DNA of 19,898 bases from positions 1-19,898 of the forward strand of contig CAJMLK010000048.1 in the NCBI GenBank assembly GCA_905214305.1, given 5' to 3'. Shown piece by piece: positions 1-7,465 of this stretch (the stretch's first letter is position 1; every line of letters begins with the position of its first letter). Below the pieces are notes generated by a model. It made no database searches and was not told the origin of the DNA. It saw only the letters and a program-made list of their open reading frames with translations. Position numbers and translations under genes: made by a program. Source of the stretch: an uncultured bacterium. GTDB taxonomy: Bacteria > Desulfobacterota > Desulfovibrionia > Desulfovibrionales > Desulfovibrionaceae.

Positions 1-51
1 CTCCAGCTTTACCGATTTGGGAAGGGTGAACAACCTATTGGAACACTACAT

Positions 52-1158
52 CTAGTCCAGTCCCATTGCCTTGCCGATTTTTTTGGCGGCCTTTTTGACT
101 TTTTGCAGCGGGGTCTGCTCCCCTGCGGCCTCAAATTCGCGCAGCAGTTCTTCCTGCCGGGCCGAAAGGCGCGTGGGCGTGAGCACCTTGACCTCCACCA
201 GCATGTCACCACGCTGCTTGCGGCCGGGGTAGGGCATGCCTTCGCCCGCCATGCGCAGCAGCGCGCCGCTTTGCACGCCCCTGGGGATGTCCAGCGGCAT
301 GGGGCCGTTCAGGCCGGGAATTTCCACCCGGTGTCCCAATGCAGCCTGCACAAAGCTGATTTCCTGCGTAAAGACAAGGTCCTGACCCTGACGCTGCCAG
401 CGCTTGTCCTGCTCTACGGTAAGCACCACATACAGGTCGCCGGGGGGGCCGCCGTGCACGCCGGGTTCGCCCTCGCCGCGCACGCGCAGGCGGGTTCCGG
501 TGTCCACTCCGGCAGGCACGCGCACCACCAGTTCGCGGGTGTCGGTAACAATGCCTTCGCCCTTGCATTTGGGGCAACGCTTGCTGATGACGCGGCCCGT
601 GCCTTCACAGGACGGGCAGGGCATGGCGATCTGAAAAAAGCCCTGTGAGCGGCGCACCTGACCGGAACCGTTGCAGTGGCGACAGGTTTCGGCCTTGCTG
701 CCCGGGGCAGCGCCGCTGCCTTTGCAGTCGCCGCAGGTGACGTGCTTGGGCAGGGAAAGGGTGATTTCGTCACCGCTGGCGGCCTGGGAAAAGGTAATGG
801 TGAGGTTGTAGCGCAGGTCTGATCCGGCCATGGGGCGTGGCCCACGGGCAGAGGAAAAACCAAACAGATCGCCGAAAATGTCGCTGAAGTGGGCGAAGAT
901 GTCTTCGTTGCTGCCGAAGCCGCCGGCTCCACCCTGCACCCCGGCATGGCCGAAGCGGTCGTAGCGGGCGCGCTTTTCCGCATCACGCAGAATTTCGTAA
1001 GCTTCTGCCGCCTGCTTGAATTTTTGTTCGGCCTCATCATCGCCCGGATTGTGGTCAGGGTGATACTTGAGGGCAAGCTTGCGGTATGCCTTCTTAATCT
1101 CATCTTCACCGGCGCTGCGGCTGACGCCCAGCACCTCGTAGTAATCAAGCTCCATCAT
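52..1158 (-). CDS. dnaJ: Chaperone protein DnaJ (Hsp40)
   Basis: This is a full-length type I DnaJ of 368 residues, the co-chaperone that delivers unfolded clients to DnaK and stimulates its ATPase in the cytoplasm. Visible in order: a J domain (about residues 5-70) with the HPD motif at 33-35; a Gly/Phe-rich linker (about 75-105); four CxxCxGxG zinc-binding repeats starting at C142, C159, C181 and C195; and the C-terminal substrate-binding domains. Two ATGs are adjacent at the start (1158 and 1155); the upstream Shine-Dalgarno (GGAACC) is weak, so either is possible. The gene lies 255 bases downstream of rpoZ on the same strand and is not next to dnaK, which sits about 10 kb away in this window. 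Beyond its stop, bases 1-51 (minus) could hold the start of another gene: a TTG at 33-31 opens a frame running off the edge, but this is too short to call. Confidence 0.97.
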   Translation of the reverse strand: MMELDYYEVLGVSRSAGEDEIKKAYRKLALKYHPDHNPGDDEAEQKFKQAAEAYEILRDAEKRARYDRFGHAGVQGGAGGFGSNEDIFAHFSDIFGDLFGFSSARGPRPMAGSDLRYNLTITFSQAASGDEITLSLPKHVTCGDCKGSGAAPGSKAETCRHCNGSGQVRRSQGFFQIAMPCPSCEGTGRVISKRCPKCKGEGIVTDTRELVVRVPAGVDTGTRLRVRGEGEPGVHGGPPGDLYVVLTVEQDKRWQRQGQDLVFTQEISFVQAALGHRVEIPGLNGPMPLDIPRGVQSGALLRMAGEGMPYPGRKQRGDMLVEVKVLTPTRLSARQEELLREFEAAGEQTPLQKVKKAAKKIGKAMGLD

Positions 1159-1223
1159 GGGTTCCGGTGGCTGCGTGCTTGTGCGCCTGAGTTAAAGGTT
1201 GTATTCGCAGGCGCGGCGGCCGC

Positions 1224-1252
1224 CTTATGGCAACCGCCGCGCGGGAATGCAA
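1224..1252 (-). promoter_or_regulatory. Candidate sigma-70-type promoter for dnaJ
   Basis: On the minus strand, TTGCAT (1252-1247) and CATAAG (1229-1224) are separated by 17 bases, about 65 bases upstream of the dnaJ start. The hexamers match the consensus at 3/6 and 4/6, so this is only a candidate. No CIRCE inverted repeat and no convincing heat-shock sigma-32 promoter was seen between rpoZ and dnaJ. Confidence 0.25.
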
Positions 1253-1413
1253 GTGCCTTTCTGTCGGCCCGCCCGGGCCAGATGCCGTAAGGCCAATGCT
1301 CTTTGTCCGGCTGCGGATAAAAAAACGGTTTTTTCGCGCTTTGTGAGCCGCGTGGCCCGTTTTGTTACGTTTTTGCGCAGCCTGCCTGAGGGCAGGAGAG
1401 ACAGACAGGGTTT

Positions 1414-1650
1414 CTAGCTTTCTTCAGCCGTGGGGGCCTGACCGTCAAGCGGCGTGTAAAGCGCATCGTCATCGGGCAGCACTTTGCCCGCGGCTATTTC
1501 ACGCAGGGCGGTGACCACTTCCTTGTTGCGCGATTCCACAAGGGGTTCGTAACCTTCGCGGTACTGATGCACACGCTTGATAGCCATCTGCACCAGCAGA
1601 AAGCGGTTGTCCACGCGCTCCTGGCAATCTTCAACAGTAATACGGGCCAT
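1414..1650 (-). CDS. rpoZ: DNA-directed RNA polymerase omega subunit
   Basis: This small protein of 78 residues begins MARITVEDCQERVDNRF and continues into a segment typical of RpoZ (LVQMAIKRVHQY). Omega binds the beta-prime subunit and helps assemble and stabilise RNA polymerase. An in-frame upstream start would add 12 residues, but the ATG at 1650 is preceded by GGAGG at suitable spacing and gives the conserved family N terminus, so I chose it. The acidic tail (PDDDALYTPLDG) is common for the family. It is first on the minus strand, divergent from the TtcA-like gene and upstream of dnaJ; a small hairpin (CCTGCC/GGCAGG, 1381-1396) follows its stop but has no U tract. Confidence 0.95.
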   Translation of the reverse strand: MARITVEDCQERVDNRFLLVQMAIKRVHQYREGYEPLVESRNKEVVTALREIAAGKVLPDDDALYTPLDGQAPTAEES

Positions 1651-1732
1651 GCTGCCTCCGTAGTGTGGGCGGCCTGCGGCCGCCAATCTGTGGCGAAAGA
1701 CTCCGCCGCAGTTCGTTTTTTGAAATAATACC

Positions 1733-1760
1733 GCCCGACCGTTTGTAAAGGGGGTCGGGC
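1733..1760. repeat. Inverted repeat in the rpoZ / TtcA-like divergent intergenic region
   Basis: GCCCGACC (1733-1740) and GGTCGGGC (1753-1760) form a perfect 8-bp inverted repeat around a 12-base spacer. It lies between two divergent genes, where promoters must be, so it could be an operator or a leader hairpin for rpoZ mRNA. A second, shorter one (GCAGGC-TTT-GCCTGC) is at 1777-1791. Neither has a terminator-like U tract. The function is unknown. Confidence 0.4.
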
Positions 1761-1884
1761 GCGGGTACGCCTGAGTGCAGGCTTTGCCTGCTGAAATAAG
1801 ATATGATATAGGCCGCCTCTGTACCTGTCAAGAGCCGGGAAAGGCGTCGGGCAGCATAGACCATTCTTAAGGAGATTGCCAGTC

Positions 1885-2715
1885 ATGAGCAGAGAAAAAC
1901 GGTCTTTCGCGCAGGAAGTCTGCGTGAAAAGCGCGGGCAAGGCCATGCAGATGACAGGCATGCTCTGGCCCGGCTGCCGGGTTGGGGTGGCGGCGTCCGG
2001 CGGAGTGGACAGCTTTGTGCTGCTGAAAACGCTTAAAATACGTCAGGGAATCGTACCTTTTCGCTTTGAAATCATGGCTCTGCACCTCAACCCCGGTTTT
2101 GACGCCCAAAGCCACGCGGCGCTTCTGCCCTGGCTGGCGGAGCACGGCATTCCCGCCCACCTTGAGGTCACAAGTCACGGGCCTGATGCCCATTCAGAAA
2201 AAAACCTGCGCCGTTCGGCCTGTTTCCGCTGCGCCTGGCTGCGCCGCAAAAGGCTGTTTGAGCTTTGCTCGCAATACGGGCTTACCCATCTTGCCCTGGG
2301 GCATAATGCCGAAGATCTGGTGGAAACGTTTTTCATGAACATCTGCCGCAACGGGCGTGTGGACGGCATGAGCATGAACGAGCCGTTTTTTGACGGCAAG
2401 CTGCGGCTTATCCGTCCGCTCATGCTGGTGGAAAAAAAGTATATCCGTCAGGCAGCGCGGCAATGGGGCCTGCCCGTATGGGCCAATGCCTGCCCCTCGG
2501 CCGGAAGAACCGCCAGAAGCGACATGGCCCAGACCCTTGAGCATCTTTATGCCGTTACAAAAGACGGCCGACGCTGCGTGCTCAACGGTCTGACCCGCTG
2601 GCAGCTGGACAGGAGCAGCGCTGCGGCGCGGGACCGGGCGCGGGACAGCGTGCAGGACAGCACGCAGGACAGTGTTCAGGGCAGCGTGCGTGAAGGCATG
2701 GGCAATGAAGGCTGA
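1885..2715 (+). CDS. TtcA-family PP-loop tRNA 2-thiolation enzyme
   Basis: This is an adenine-nucleotide alpha-hydrolase (PP-loop) enzyme of 276 residues. The loop SGGVDS is at 38-43, a CxxC at C113/C116 sits in the TtcA-like context CFRCAWLRRKRL, GHNAEDLVETFFMN follows at about 139-152, and a third Cys (C203) lies in NACPSAGRT. In TtcA, CxxC plus one more Cys hold a 4Fe-4S cluster and the PP loop adenylates the tRNA cytidine for thiolation at position 32. The ATG at 1885 has AAGGAG (1869-1874) 10 bases upstream; a TTG at 1876 would overlap that site, so I reject it. The C terminus ends in a Ser/Asp/Gln-rich low-complexity tail encoded by a 12-base tandem repeat. TtcA versus a related PP-loop thiolase cannot be settled here, so no symbol is given. 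Confidence 0.85.
   Translation: MSREKRSFAQEVCVKSAGKAMQMTGMLWPGCRVGVAASGGVDSFVLLKTLKIRQGIVPFRFEIMALHLNPGFDAQSHAALLPWLAEHGIPAHLEVTSHGPDAHSEKNLRRSACFRCAWLRRKRLFELCSQYGLTHLALGHNAEDLVETFFMNICRNGRVDGMSMNEPFFDGKLRLIRPLMLVEKKYIRQAARQWGLPVWANACPSAGRTARSDMAQTLEHLYAVTKDGRRCVLNGLTRWQLDRSSAAARDRARDSVQDSTQDSVQGSVREGMGNEG
2644..2691 (+). repeat. Four-unit 12-bp tandem repeat inside the TtcA-like C terminus
   Basis: Four consecutive 12-base units begin at 2644, 2656, 2668 and 2680 (consensus GACAGCGTGCAG, last unit divergent). In frame they encode DSVQ, DSTQ, DSVQ, GSVR. The period keeps the reading frame, so unit loss or gain would only change the length of the tail. Confidence 0.85.
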
Positions 2716-2772
2716 CCTTATGCGCGTCTGTCGCATTGACAGGGCCGCCACAGGCCCCTAAAGTTGCACCGC

Positions 2773-3672
2773 ATGCTTTTCGGCAAATACCATATCGTCA
2801 TATTCAAGGAAGGCCGCAGCGGCAGCCGCAATCTGCGGATGCGTGGCTGGTTCGGTTTTTCGGTCTGCGCGCTGGTGCTGGCCCTTGTGGCCTGCAATGT
2901 CTGGCTGCTCCGGGCGTGGCTTGAGTCTCGCCATCTTGACGATGACCTTGAGAACGCCCAGCGGGTCATCACCGAACAGCGCCGTCAGCTTGTGAGTCTG
3001 GCCGAGCGCATCTCCCAGGTGAGCCGTGACCTGCAACGGGTGCAGGGCTTTGACTCCAAGCTGCGCATCATGATGAATATGGAAAAAGACCCCGCTGACG
3101 CAGGCGGGGGCCTTGATGTTGTGGGCGATTTTTCGCGTTCCTATCTGCCTTTGCACCGGCAGGAACTGGCTGCCCGCAAAATGCAGGATTTTCTTGAGCG
3201 GCTTTCAGAGTCTGCCCGGCTTGAAGAAGTGCGGCAGCAGGACCTTTTGCTGGCCCTGCGCGAAAATCGTGACGCGCTTTCTTCCATGCCGACCATCTGG
3301 CCTGTTGTGGGCTTTGTGTCGTCGAGCTTCGGAAGGCGCTCATCGCCTTTTGGCGGGCGGGGGCAGTTTCACAAGGGGCTGGACATCACCAACCGCGTGG
3401 GAACGCCCATTGTGGCCCCGGCTCAGGGGCTGGTCAGCCAGTCGGGTCACGACGGAGCCTACGGCCTGAGCATCGAGATCAACCACGGCGGTGGCATTGT
3501 TACCAAATACGGGCACATGCAGCGCTGTGCCGTGCCCGCGGGGGTATGGGTCAAGCGTGGGCAGGTCATAGGCTATGTGGGCATGAGCGGAAGAACCACC
3601 GGGCCGCATCTGCACTATGAGGTGCGCCTCAACGGGGTTCCCGTCAATCCCATGCGGTATATTCTGGACTGA
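2773..3672 (+). CDS. Membrane-anchored M23 (LytM-type) peptidoglycan peptidase
   Basis: The protein of 299 residues has a short cytoplasmic N terminus (MLFGKYHIVIFKEG), one membrane span at about 27-46, a probable coiled coil at about 55-100, and a C-terminal M23/LytM domain at about 185-290. The zinc and catalytic residues of active M23 enzymes are present: HxxxD (H200, D204), H248 in KYGHMQ, and HLH (H279, H281). It is therefore likely a true D,D-endopeptidase cutting peptide crosslinks in the periplasm, not a degenerate EnvC-like activator. The ATG at 2773 is preferred over a TTG at 2764 because it gives the family start; the Shine-Dalgarno is weak for both. It follows the TtcA-like gene by 57 bases on the same strand and may share its transcript. 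Confidence 0.9.
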   Translation: MLFGKYHIVIFKEGRSGSRNLRMRGWFGFSVCALVLALVACNVWLLRAWLESRHLDDDLENAQRVITEQRRQLVSLAERISQVSRDLQRVQGFDSKLRIMMNMEKDPADAGGGLDVVGDFSRSYLPLHRQELAARKMQDFLERLSESARLEEVRQQDLLLALRENRDALSSMPTIWPVVGFVSSSFGRRSSPFGGRGQFHKGLDITNRVGTPIVAPAQGLVSQSGHDGAYGLSIEINHGGGIVTKYGHMQRCAVPAGVWVKRGQVIGYVGMSGRTTGPHLHYEVRLNGVPVNPMRYILD

Positions 3673-4027
3673 TTGCTCCGGGGCTGTTGCGCGCCTGCCT
3701 GCCTGCCTGCCGCCTGATTCGCACCGGGTTTGGGGCGGCCCCCGTGCCTGATCCGCGCCGGGGCCGGGTCGGCCCCGCACCGGCTTCCGACCTGTGCCCG
3801 CCAGCATCCGCCTGTATTTCGTCCTGTTTCTCTATATGCCTGCGGGCTTCTCCCTTTCCTCCCGCTCCTGCCCGGCCCCGGCGTGCCCCTATTGCGGCCC
3901 CGCCTGAACAGCGCCGCGCATTCTGCCCGCCGAGTTCCTTCTTCCCCGCGCGAAGGGGCGGTGAGGGGCATGTTGCTGTAAAACAGCCTGTTTTTGTCTG
4001 GCATTCTGCCGTGGCTCCGTTCCGGCT
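3673..4027. other. Gene-free GC-rich stretch upstream of gdx
   Basis: I see no convincing gene here; the open frames are Pro/Arg-rich with no ribosome binding site or family signature. It holds a GCCT tetranucleotide run (3693-3710, four units) and a GC-rich hairpin CGGGGCCG-GGT-CGGCCCCG (3759-3777) without a U tract. The hairpin could serve as an end for the M23 transcript. Confidence 0.5.
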
Positions 4028-4055
4028 GGACAGCCTTGAGCGCGGCCTTATATTC
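4028..4055 (+). promoter_or_regulatory. Promoter of the guanidine-II riboswitch / gdx transcript
   Basis: TGGACA (4028-4033) and TATATT (4050-4055) match the sigma-70 consensus at 5/6 each with a 16-base spacer. Initiation about 6-8 bases downstream would fall at roughly 4061-4063, immediately before the first riboswitch hairpin (4064), as expected if the leader is just the aptamer. Confidence 0.6.
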
Positions 4056-4063
4056 CATGACAG

Positions 4064-4132
4064 GAGGACGACCTCCCCCCACCGCAGGGGCATCTTGTCC
4101 GGGACGACCCGGCTCTGAAAAAAGGAGAGCCG
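4064..4132 (+). promoter_or_regulatory. Guanidine-II (mini-ykkC) riboswitch
   Basis: Two short hairpins each carry the diagnostic ACGA loop: GGAGG-ACGA-CCTCC (P1, 4064-4077) and CCGGG-ACGA-CCCGG (P2, 4099-4112). Both stems are perfect 5-bp helices. The paired ACGR-loop hairpins are the defining feature of the guanidine-II class, which binds guanidinium and usually controls small multidrug resistance-type exporters. Here it lies 21 bases before the gdx start. A third inverted repeat, CGGCTCT (4110-4116) with AGAGCCG (4126-4132), covers part of the Shine-Dalgarno (AAGGAGAG) and uses three bases of the P2 3' strand, so the two are mutually exclusive. The inferred mechanism is that guanidinium stabilises P1/P2 and frees the ribosome binding site, switching translation on. 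Confidence 0.93.
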
Positions 4133-4133
4133 A

Positions 4134-4448
4134 ATGGCCTGGATAGTATTGTTTTTTGCCGGTCTTCTTGAGGTTGTGTGGGCGTATACCATGAAGCTGT
4201 CCATTGGCTTCACAAAACCTCTTCCTACCGTACTCACCTTGGCGGCCATGATCGCCAGTTTTGGCCTGTTGGCCGTAGTCATGAAAAGCCTGCCTCTTGG
4301 TACGGCCTATACCATCTGGACGGGCATCGGCGCTGTGGGGGCCTTTGTGCTCGGCATCATGGTGCTGGGCGAGCCGGTAAGCGCCATGCGCGTGGGCGCG
4401 GCGGCCCTCATTGTGGCTGGCCTTGTACTTATGAAGCTTTCTTCCTGA
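4134..4448 (+). CDS. gdx: Guanidinium exporter Gdx (SugE-type SMR transporter)
   Basis: This is a four-helix inner-membrane protein of 104 residues, normal for the small multidrug resistance family, which works as an antiparallel dimer exchanging protons for guanidinium. Residues known to define the Gdx subtype are all present at the family positions: E13, W16, S42, Y59 and W62, with the motif GLLEVVWAYTMKLS. This separates it from EmrE-type drug pumps. AAGGAG is 6-8 bases upstream of the ATG. The gene is preceded by a guanidine-II riboswitch, the usual partner, which makes guanidinium efflux the likely role rather than drug export. No guanidine carboxylase or hydrolase gene is adjacent, so the cell probably expels guanidine instead of using it. 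No co-transcribed gene follows within 400 bases. Confidence 0.96.
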   Translation: MAWIVLFFAGLLEVVWAYTMKLSIGFTKPLPTVLTLAAMIASFGLLAVVMKSLPLGTAYTIWTGIGAVGAFVLGIMVLGEPVSAMRVGAAALIVAGLVLMKLSS

Positions 4449-4867
4449 AGCCGGGCCGCTTGAGGTGCGCCGCCCAGAATGCACGCTGCGGCCGCGTTTA
4501 GCGCCGTCTGCCGGGGTTTGCTGCCTTGTGCGCCGTTGTGCCACGTTCGCAGGTGGTTCAGCCTGTTTTATGCCGTTTGCCTGCCCCGTTGCAGGCAAAG
4601 GATTGCGATCCGTTACGGTTGCCTAATGCCTTCCGCTGGAATATGGTCAAAGTGTCTGTCTATGGAGCTAAGGATGTGCTGATAAACACTCTTTTGCCCT
4701 TGCCTGCACCGGAGCCGCTTCGTATGCGGAACGCCTGCCTGGACATGTTTCGCTCCTGCCCGGTCTGCGGCTCTGGAGGCAGCAGGCAGGGCCTTTGATC
4801 AGCACTTCCCCAACCTTGGAACACGGGCTGTGACGTGGTTTGCCCGAAAACAGAGAGGGAGAAGGTA
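4449..4867. other. Gene-free stretch between gdx and the symporter
   Basis: There is no supported gene; short frames here lack family features. It holds a perfect 9-bp inverted repeat TTTGCCTGC (4576-4584) / GCAGGCAAA (4591-4599) with a 6-base loop and no U tract on either strand. It may end the gdx transcript or act as an operator for the downstream operon. Confidence 0.5.
4619..4647 (+). promoter_or_regulatory. Candidate promoter for the symporter-cyuA operon
   Basis: TTGCCT (4619-4624) and TATGGT (4642-4647) each match consensus at 4/6 with a 17-base spacer. It would give a leader of about 210 bases before the symporter start, and the perfect 9-bp hairpin at 4576-4599 lies just upstream. 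This is a weak, sequence-only call. Confidence 0.25.
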
Positions 4868-6073
4868 ATGGCCAAGATTGGTGATATGGCGCTTGTGTTC
4901 AAGCTGCTGGCTGGCCTGATTGTGGGGGCCTTGCTTGGTTTTGTGGTGAATGAAAGCGTCATGAACGTGGTTGTGTCGGTTCGCCACATTCTGGGGCAGA
5001 TTATTTTCTTTCTTGTGCCTCTGGTTATCGTGGGTTTCATTACCCCGGCCATCATCCGTCTGGGGCAGCAGGCCAGCAAGATTCTGGTCGTGGCCGTGCT
5101 GCTGGCCTATGTTTCTTCGCTGGGGGCAGCGCTTTTTTCCACATTTTCGGGCTATCTGATTATTCCGCATCTTTCGATCTCTTCTGCTACCGAAACACTG
5201 CGGACATTGCCGAAAATGGTGTTTCAGCTTGATATTCCGCCGCTTTTCAGCGTTATGAGCGCCCTGACCCTGGCCCTGCTTTTCGGCCTGGGCGTGGCCC
5301 TGACAAAGTCGGAAACCATGAGCAAGCTTTTTGCCGAGCTGGAGAAAGTGGTAAGCTGGCTCATCAATAAGGTCATGATTCCCATCCTGCCTTTTTTTGT
5401 GGGCCTTTCGTTTATGGGCCTCGCCTATGAAGGCTCGCTTACAAGGCATCTGCCTGTCTTTGTGTCCATGGTGGCTCTGGTCATTGTGGGCCAGTTCATC
5501 TGGCTTGCGGTTCTTTACGGCATTGGCGGCCTTGTTTCGCGGCGGAATCCTTCACAGGTTTTCCGGCATTATCTGCCCGCATACCTCACGGCTGTGGGGA
5601 CCATGTCCAGTGCGGCCACCCTGCCCGTGGCGCTGGAATGCGCCCGCCGTTCGCCCGTGCTCAGTCGCACCATGGTGGAATTCATGATTCCTCTGGGGGC
5701 CACGGTGCATCTGTGCGGTTCTGTCCTGACAGAAACATTTTTTGTTATGACCATCAGCCTTATACTCTACGGGGCCTTGCCTTCGGTAGGAACCATGATT
5801 CTTTTCTGCGTGCTGCTCGGCATTTTTGCCGTGGGTGCGCCCGGCGTTCCTGGCGGCACGGTTGTGGCTTCGCTTGGCATTGTTACGGGTGTTCTTGGTT
5901 TTGACCCCACGGGCGTTGCTCTGCTTATCGCCATTTTTGCCTTGCAGGACAGCTTCGGCACGGCCTGCAACGTGACCGGCGATGGCGCGCTGGCCCTTAT
6001 TCTTGAAGGTGTTTTCAACGATAACGGACAATTGGGAGCGTTGCAGACACCGTCAATGACGGAGCATTCATGA
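4868..6073 (+). CDS. Dicarboxylate/amino acid:cation symporter (SDF/DAACS family), probable cysteine or serine importer
   Basis: This is an inner-membrane secondary transporter of 401 residues, typical for the sodium/proton-coupled SDF (GltP/SstT-like) family. The hairpin and substrate-site motifs are visible: SSAATLP at 247-253, FMIPLGATVHL at about 272-282, GAPGVPGGT at 323-331 and DSFGTACNVTGDGA at 361-374. The start at 4868 is chosen because GAGGGAGAAGG precedes it at normal spacing and MAKIGDM begins a coherent first helix; 11 extra in-frame residues upstream look non-coding. Its stop overlaps the cyuA start in ATGA (6070-6073), so the two are translationally coupled. From that I infer that it imports L-cysteine or L-serine for the downstream enzyme; sequence alone would also allow glutamate or C4-dicarboxylates. 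Confidence 0.9.
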   Translation: MAKIGDMALVFKLLAGLIVGALLGFVVNESVMNVVVSVRHILGQIIFFLVPLVIVGFITPAIIRLGQQASKILVVAVLLAYVSSLGAALFSTFSGYLIIPHLSISSATETLRTLPKMVFQLDIPPLFSVMSALTLALLFGLGVALTKSETMSKLFAELEKVVSWLINKVMIPILPFFVGLSFMGLAYEGSLTRHLPVFVSMVALVIVGQFIWLAVLYGIGGLVSRRNPSQVFRHYLPAYLTAVGTMSSAATLPVALECARRSPVLSRTMVEFMIPLGATVHLCGSVLTETFFVMTISLILYGALPSVGTMILFCVLLGIFAVGAPGVPGGTVVASLGIVTGVLGFDPTGVALLIAIFALQDSFGTACNVTGDGALALILEGVFNDNGQLGALQTPSMTEHS

Positions 6074-7350
6074 ATCAAAACTGGCAATCATTCATAGATC
6101 TGCTGCATGAAGAAGTCGTGCCCGCCCTTGGCTGCACAGAACCTGTGGCTGTAGCGCTCACTGCCGCTCAGGCAGCGGAAGCCCTCGGCCTCACGCCGGA
6201 AAGGCTTGAGGTTGCGGTAAGCGCCAATCTGCTCAAGAACGGCATGGGCGTCATGGTTCCCGGCACGGGAAGCATGGGCCTGAGCATTGCCGCGGCAGCG
6301 GGCGCGCTTGGCGGACGCAGCAGCCTGGGGCTTGAGTGTCTGCGGCATATGGACGAGGCACAGGTGGCGGCGGCCAAGGCCCTTGTGGAAGCCGGAAACG
6401 TGGAGCTGAAGCTGGCGGACAATGACCTGCTGCTTTACTGCACCGTGACGGCCCACGCACAGGGGCATAGCGGCAAAGCCGAACTTGTGGACAGTCATGC
6501 CAACATCACGCGGGTATGGAGTGACGGCAGGCTTGTGTTCGCCAAGGAAGAAAAGCCGGAAAGCGAAGCCGGGGAGGACCGCCCCTGGCCCCTGACCCTT
6601 GCGGGCATTTATGACTTTGCCGTGGGCGCTCCCCTTGAGGACATATCGTTCATCCTCGAAGCCGCGCGCATGAACCGCACGGTGGCTGAAGAAGGGCTGA
6701 AAAGCCAGTACGGCCTTGCCGTGGGCAAAAGCATGGATGCCCAGATCCGTCAGCGCATTCTGGCGGACGACATGGCCTCCTTTGCCGTCAAGCTCACTGC
6801 GGCGGCTGCCGACGCACGCATGGCGGGCATCATGATGCCTGTCATGAGCAATTCCGGCAGCGGCAATCAGGGCATTACCTGCACCATGCCGGTGGTGGCC
6901 TGCGCCATCCGTCTCCAGATCGGCGATGAAGCCCTGACCCGGGCGCTTATCATGAGCCATCTCACGTCCATCCATGTCAAGCATCATCTGGGGCGGCTCT
7001 CTGCCCATTGCGGGGCCATGGTGGCCGGTACGGCCTCTGGCTGCGGCATCGCCATGCTGCTCGGCGGTGGCCTCAGGGAAATGGAAATGACCGTGCGCAA
7101 CATGGTGGGCAACATGGCGGGCATGATCTGCGACGGGGCAAAAAGCTCCTGCGCGCTCAAGGTCGCCTCGGCCGTGGGCGCGGGCATACAGGCCGCCATG
7201 CTTGCCATGAGCGGTTCCGCCGTGCCCGGCAATGAAGGTATTGTGGATGATGACATTGAGGTCTGCATCGCCAATCTGGGACGTCTGGGGTCCACCGGCA
7301 TGCGCGAGACCGACAAGGTCATTCTGGATATCATGCTGCACAAGAGCTAA
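6070..7350 (+). CDS. cyuA: L-cysteine desulfidase (CyuA/YhaM, serine dehydratase alpha-like)
   Basis: The protein of 426 residues matches the UPF0597/CyuA family, related to the alpha chain of iron-sulfur L-serine dehydratases. Such enzymes convert L-cysteine to pyruvate, ammonia and hydrogen sulfide with an oxygen-sensitive 4Fe-4S cluster. Visible signatures are GCTEP (21-25, with C22), SNSGSGNQG (260-268) followed by C271, and CDGAKSSCALK (354-364). C22, C271, C314, C354 and C361 are candidate cluster ligands. Its ATG overlaps the stop of the upstream symporter, indicating one operon for uptake and breakdown. In a sulfate reducer this would add amino-acid-derived sulfide to the respiratory sulfide pool. 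Activity on serine instead of cysteine cannot be excluded. Confidence 0.9.
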   Translation: MNQNWQSFIDLLHEEVVPALGCTEPVAVALTAAQAAEALGLTPERLEVAVSANLLKNGMGVMVPGTGSMGLSIAAAAGALGGRSSLGLECLRHMDEAQVAAAKALVEAGNVELKLADNDLLLYCTVTAHAQGHSGKAELVDSHANITRVWSDGRLVFAKEEKPESEAGEDRPWPLTLAGIYDFAVGAPLEDISFILEAARMNRTVAEEGLKSQYGLAVGKSMDAQIRQRILADDMASFAVKLTAAAADARMAGIMMPVMSNSGSGNQGITCTMPVVACAIRLQIGDEALTRALIMSHLTSIHVKHHLGRLSAHCGAMVAGTASGCGIAMLLGGGLREMEMTVRNMVGNMAGMICDGAKSSCALKVASAVGAGIQAAMLAMSGSAVPGNEGIVDDDIEVCIANLGRLGSTGMRETDKVILDIMLHKS

Positions 7351-7371
7351 AGCGCTTCAGGCGAGATAGAT

Positions 7372-7422
7372 GCATAAAAGGAAGCGTACACCGTTTGCTG
7401 CGGCGTACGCTTCCTTTTATGC
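7372..7422. terminator. Bidirectional intrinsic terminator between cyuA and gatA
   Basis: A perfect 18-bp inverted repeat (7372-7389 and 7405-7422) encloses a 15-base loop. The arms start and end with AT tracts (GCATAAAAGG / CCTTTTATGC), so the RNA of either strand ends its stem in a U-rich run. It starts 21 bases after the cyuA stop and sits between convergent genes, where a shared terminator is expected. Confidence 0.85.
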
Positions 7423-7465
7423 TTTCTGCTGCTCACGGGCGCGGCCCGCTTGGGTCATGACTGTC

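Noticed and set aside
1..51. A gene start downstream of dnaJ on the minus strand
   Set aside because: An in-frame TTG at 33-31 leads off the edge with only 11 codons and a weak upstream site; too little sequence to support a call.
3615..4598. 327-codon minus-strand frame over the M23 gene end, riboswitch and gdx
   Set aside because: It overlaps the riboswitch and a well-supported gene, is Arg/Gly/Pro-rich, and has no start signal.
6088..7341. 417-codon frame opposite cyuA
   Set aside because: It is a His/Gly-rich shadow translation without a ribosome site; the plus-strand gene is fully explained by the CyuA family.
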